Assembly (NCBI GenBank): GCA_028707105.1
Contig: JAQTUY010000082.1
Coordinates: 1-7,120, forward strand
Direction: 5' to 3'
Length of the DNA: 7,120 nt
DNA from: Candidatus Omnitrophota bacterium
Lineage (GTDB): Bacteria; Omnitrophota; Koll11; Gygaellales; JAQTUY01
The position numbers and the translations under genes were made by a program. The notes beneath the pieces are model-generated. The model was not told where the DNA came from, did not search any database, and was given only the letters and a program-made list of their open reading frames with translations. Below, piece after piece: positions 5,443 through 7,120 of this stretch; positions within the stretch are counted from its first letter, which is position 1; each line of letters begins with the position of its first letter.

Positions 5443-7120
5443 TTAAGAACCGGTCTTGTCGGCAATTTTCTCAGTTTTGAAAGAAAAAACATACCTTCTC
5501 ATTAATAAAGAATTGGTAACGACCGAGACCGAACTGAAAGCCATAGCCGCTCCGGCGATAACGGGATTCAGCAGAAAATGTGTATACGGATATAAGACAC
5601 CGGCGGCGACCGGAATTCCGATCATATTATAAATAAACGCCCAGAACAGGTTTTGTTTTATCTTTTTCATCGCGTAGCCGGAAAGATCGATCGCCGCTAC
5701 CACGTCCCTCAAGTCGTCTTTCAATAAAACGATATCGGCGGATTCTATCGCGATATCCGTACCCGCGCCTAAGGCAATGCCGACGTCTGCTTGAGCCAGG
5801 GCAGGCGCGTCATTGATGCCGTCTCCGACCATAGCTACTTTTAAGCCCTGTTTCTGCAAATTCTTAATCTCATTGGCCTTATCCTGAGGCAAGACTTGCG
5901 CCAGGACATTATCAATGTCCAGCTGGGAGGCGATAACCTTAGCGGTCTTTTCGTTGTCTCCGGTTATCATCATCACTTCCTTGCCCATCCTCTTCAATGC
6001 CGCTATCGTACCCTTAGAGTAAACCTTGAGCGTATCCGCCACGGCGATTATGCCGGCCACCTCACTCTTATACCCGAGTATCATAGCGGTCTTACCTTCG
6101 TTCTCTAAAACGCTCAATTTAGTTTCGATGGAAGAGGCGTCAATATTATTCTCCTTAAACAACGTCCTGTTACCCAGAAAAATCCGGCTGCCCTGGTATT
6201 TAGCGATGATGCCCTTGCCCGGAAACAAAGTGAAATCGTCCGGGCCGGGTACCTCCATGTAATTATCGGCGGCATACTTAATTATCGCTTCGCCTAAAGG
6301 ATGCCCGGAACACTTCTCGGCTATAGCCGCAAACCTGATAACATCATCGTTGGCGTACGCCCCGAATGATGTTATATCGGTCAGCTGAAGCTTACCTTTA
6401 GTCAACGTGCCCGTTTTATCGAATATCACCGTATCAACCAGGCAGGCAAATTCCAGGCTCCTGGCATTCTTGATCAATATACCCCTGCCGGCCCCTATAC
6501 CGGTGCCCACGACTACGGCAGTAGGAGTCGCCAGGCCCAAAGCGCAGGGGCAGGCAATGATCAAGACCGTAATAAAAGTAGTCAAGGCGAAAACAAAACC
6601 TTCACCCATGACATTCCAGGCAATAAAGGCCCAGAAAGCGATCAAGAGTACTGTGGGAACAAAGTCAGCGGCCACCCTGTCCGCCAGCTGCTGTATGGGG
6701 GCCTTGGAGCTTTGGGCCTCCTGCACAAGCCTTACGATCTGGGCTAACATGGTATCCTTGCCTACTTTGGTAGCCTTAAACGTAAAAGCCCCCGTCGTAT
6801 TTATAGTCGCTCCGATCACGGGGCTGCCCACGCTTTTTTCAACCGGTATACTCTCTCCGGTGATCATTGATTCATCTACAGCGGAATATCCGTGCACGAG
6901 CCTGCCGTCAACCGGTATCCTTTCGCCCGGCTTTACGACTATCAGGTCTCCGACAACAACTTCTTCTATTAATATCTTAGTCTCGAAATTATCCCTCAGG
7001 ACGGTAGCCGTATTGACCTGCAATTCCAGGAGCTTGCGTATCGCATCCGAGGTCTTGCCTTTAGCCATCGCCTCCAGATACTTGCCCAGGAGGATAAAAG
7101 AGATCAAGAACGCGGCGACT
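5443..7120 (-). CDS. copA: Copper-exporting P1B-type ATPase, C-terminal part (5' end beyond window)
   Basis: Inner-membrane pump that uses ATP to export Cu(I). The frame stays open to the right edge, reading [17 protein letters not shown], the usual end of the fourth membrane helix. The TTG at 7107 is thus internal, not the start. Counting residues from that TTG codon, I see the actuator TGES (83-86), membrane CPC (186-188), phosphorylation site DKTGT (230-234, D230 acylated), nucleotide-binding SGHP (267-270) and GKG (297-299), TGDN (382-385), and hinge GDGINDAP (428-435). The copper signature is complete: N486-x6-Y493-N494-x4-P499 in helix 7 and M522-x2-S525-S526-x5-N532 in helix 8. This favours P1B-1 (Cu+) over Zn/Cd pumps. 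The N-terminal metal-binding domains and first helices, if present, lie outside. The stop TAA is at 5443-5445 and the next gene begins 48 nt on, same strand. There are no frameshifts or missing catalytic residues. Confidence 0.95.
   Translation of the reverse strand, partial: VAAFLISFILLGKYLEAMAKGKTSDAIRKLLELQVNTATVLRDNFETKILIEEVVVGDLIVVKPGERIPVDGRLVHGYSAVDESMITGESIPVEKSVGSPVIGATINTTGAFTFKATKVGKDTMLAQIVRLVQEAQSSKAPIQQLADRVAADFVPTVLLIAFWAFIAWNVMGEGFVFALTTFITVLIIACPCALGLATPTAVVVGTGIGAGRGILIKNARSLEFACLVDTVIFDKTGTLTKGKLQLTDITSFGAYANDDVIRFAAIAEKCSGHPLGEAIIKYAADNYMEVPGPDDFTLFPGKGIIAKYQGSRIFLGNRTLFKENNIDASSIETKLSVLENEGKTAMILGYKSEVAGIIAVADTLKVYSKGTIAALKRMGKEVMMITGDNEKTAKVIASQLDIDNVLAQVLPQDKANEIKNLQKQGLKVAMVGDGINDAPALAQADVGIALGAGTDIAIESADIVLLKDDLRDVVAAIDLSGYAMKKIKQNLFWAFIYNMIGIPVAAGVLYPYTHFLLNPVIAGAAMAFSSVSVVTNSLLMRRYVFSFKTEKIADKTGS

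Noticed and set aside
7105..7107. TTG as the start codon of the copper ATPase
   Set aside because: The frame stays open upstream to the window edge and encodes conserved helix residues (VAAF) expected before it, so the start is outside the window.

Overview
The window is bacterial DNA of mid-range GC. Both genes lie on the minus strand and almost all of the sequence is coding. Nothing here fixes the taxon. A giant kinase/ATPase/GAF/phosphatase fusion together with scattered GGGTCAGACCC palindromes reminds me of uncultured Omnitrophota or deltaproteobacterial-type genomes. That is a memory-based guess, not a result.

Layout in transcription order (right to left). (1) 7120-5443: the C-terminal part of a copper-exporting P1B-1 ATPase (CopA type), cut by the right window edge. 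All visible catalytic and copper-site motifs are intact. (2) 5442-5395: a 48-nt spacer with a GGAGG ribosome binding site and no clear terminator, so the two genes are probably co-transcribed. (3) 5394-226: one 1722-residue multidomain signalling protein. It has an N-terminal protein-kinase fold, an AAA_16/STAND-like NTPase, a long helical TPR-like region, a GAF domain, a short coiled linker and a C-terminal SpoIIE/PP2C phosphatase. (4) 225-1: a short non-coding region unusually dense in structure. It holds two operator-like palindromes inside a segment bracketed by 14-bp direct repeats, a near-consensus sigma-70 promoter pointing left out of the window, and a strong hairpin downstream of that promoter.

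The main biological point is that the kinase domain of the large protein appears catalytically dead. The glycine loop, the VAIK lysine, the HRD aspartate and the DFG aspartate are all replaced, while the NTPase and phosphatase motifs are kept. The protein is therefore better read as a ligand- or NTP-gated phosphatase with a pseudokinase sensor or scaffold than as a kinase. Its likely output is dephosphorylation of a Ser/Thr-phosphorylated partner, by analogy with SpoIIE/RsbU partner switching. No such partner gene is in the window.

The second point is that a 20-bp near-palindrome occurs twice inside this gene. Both copies are in the same reading frame and encode the same hexapeptide, MGSDPI, in two unrelated domains. 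This looks like a dispersed REP-like element tolerated inside coding sequence. No RNA genes, CRISPR arrays or complete insertion sequences were found.
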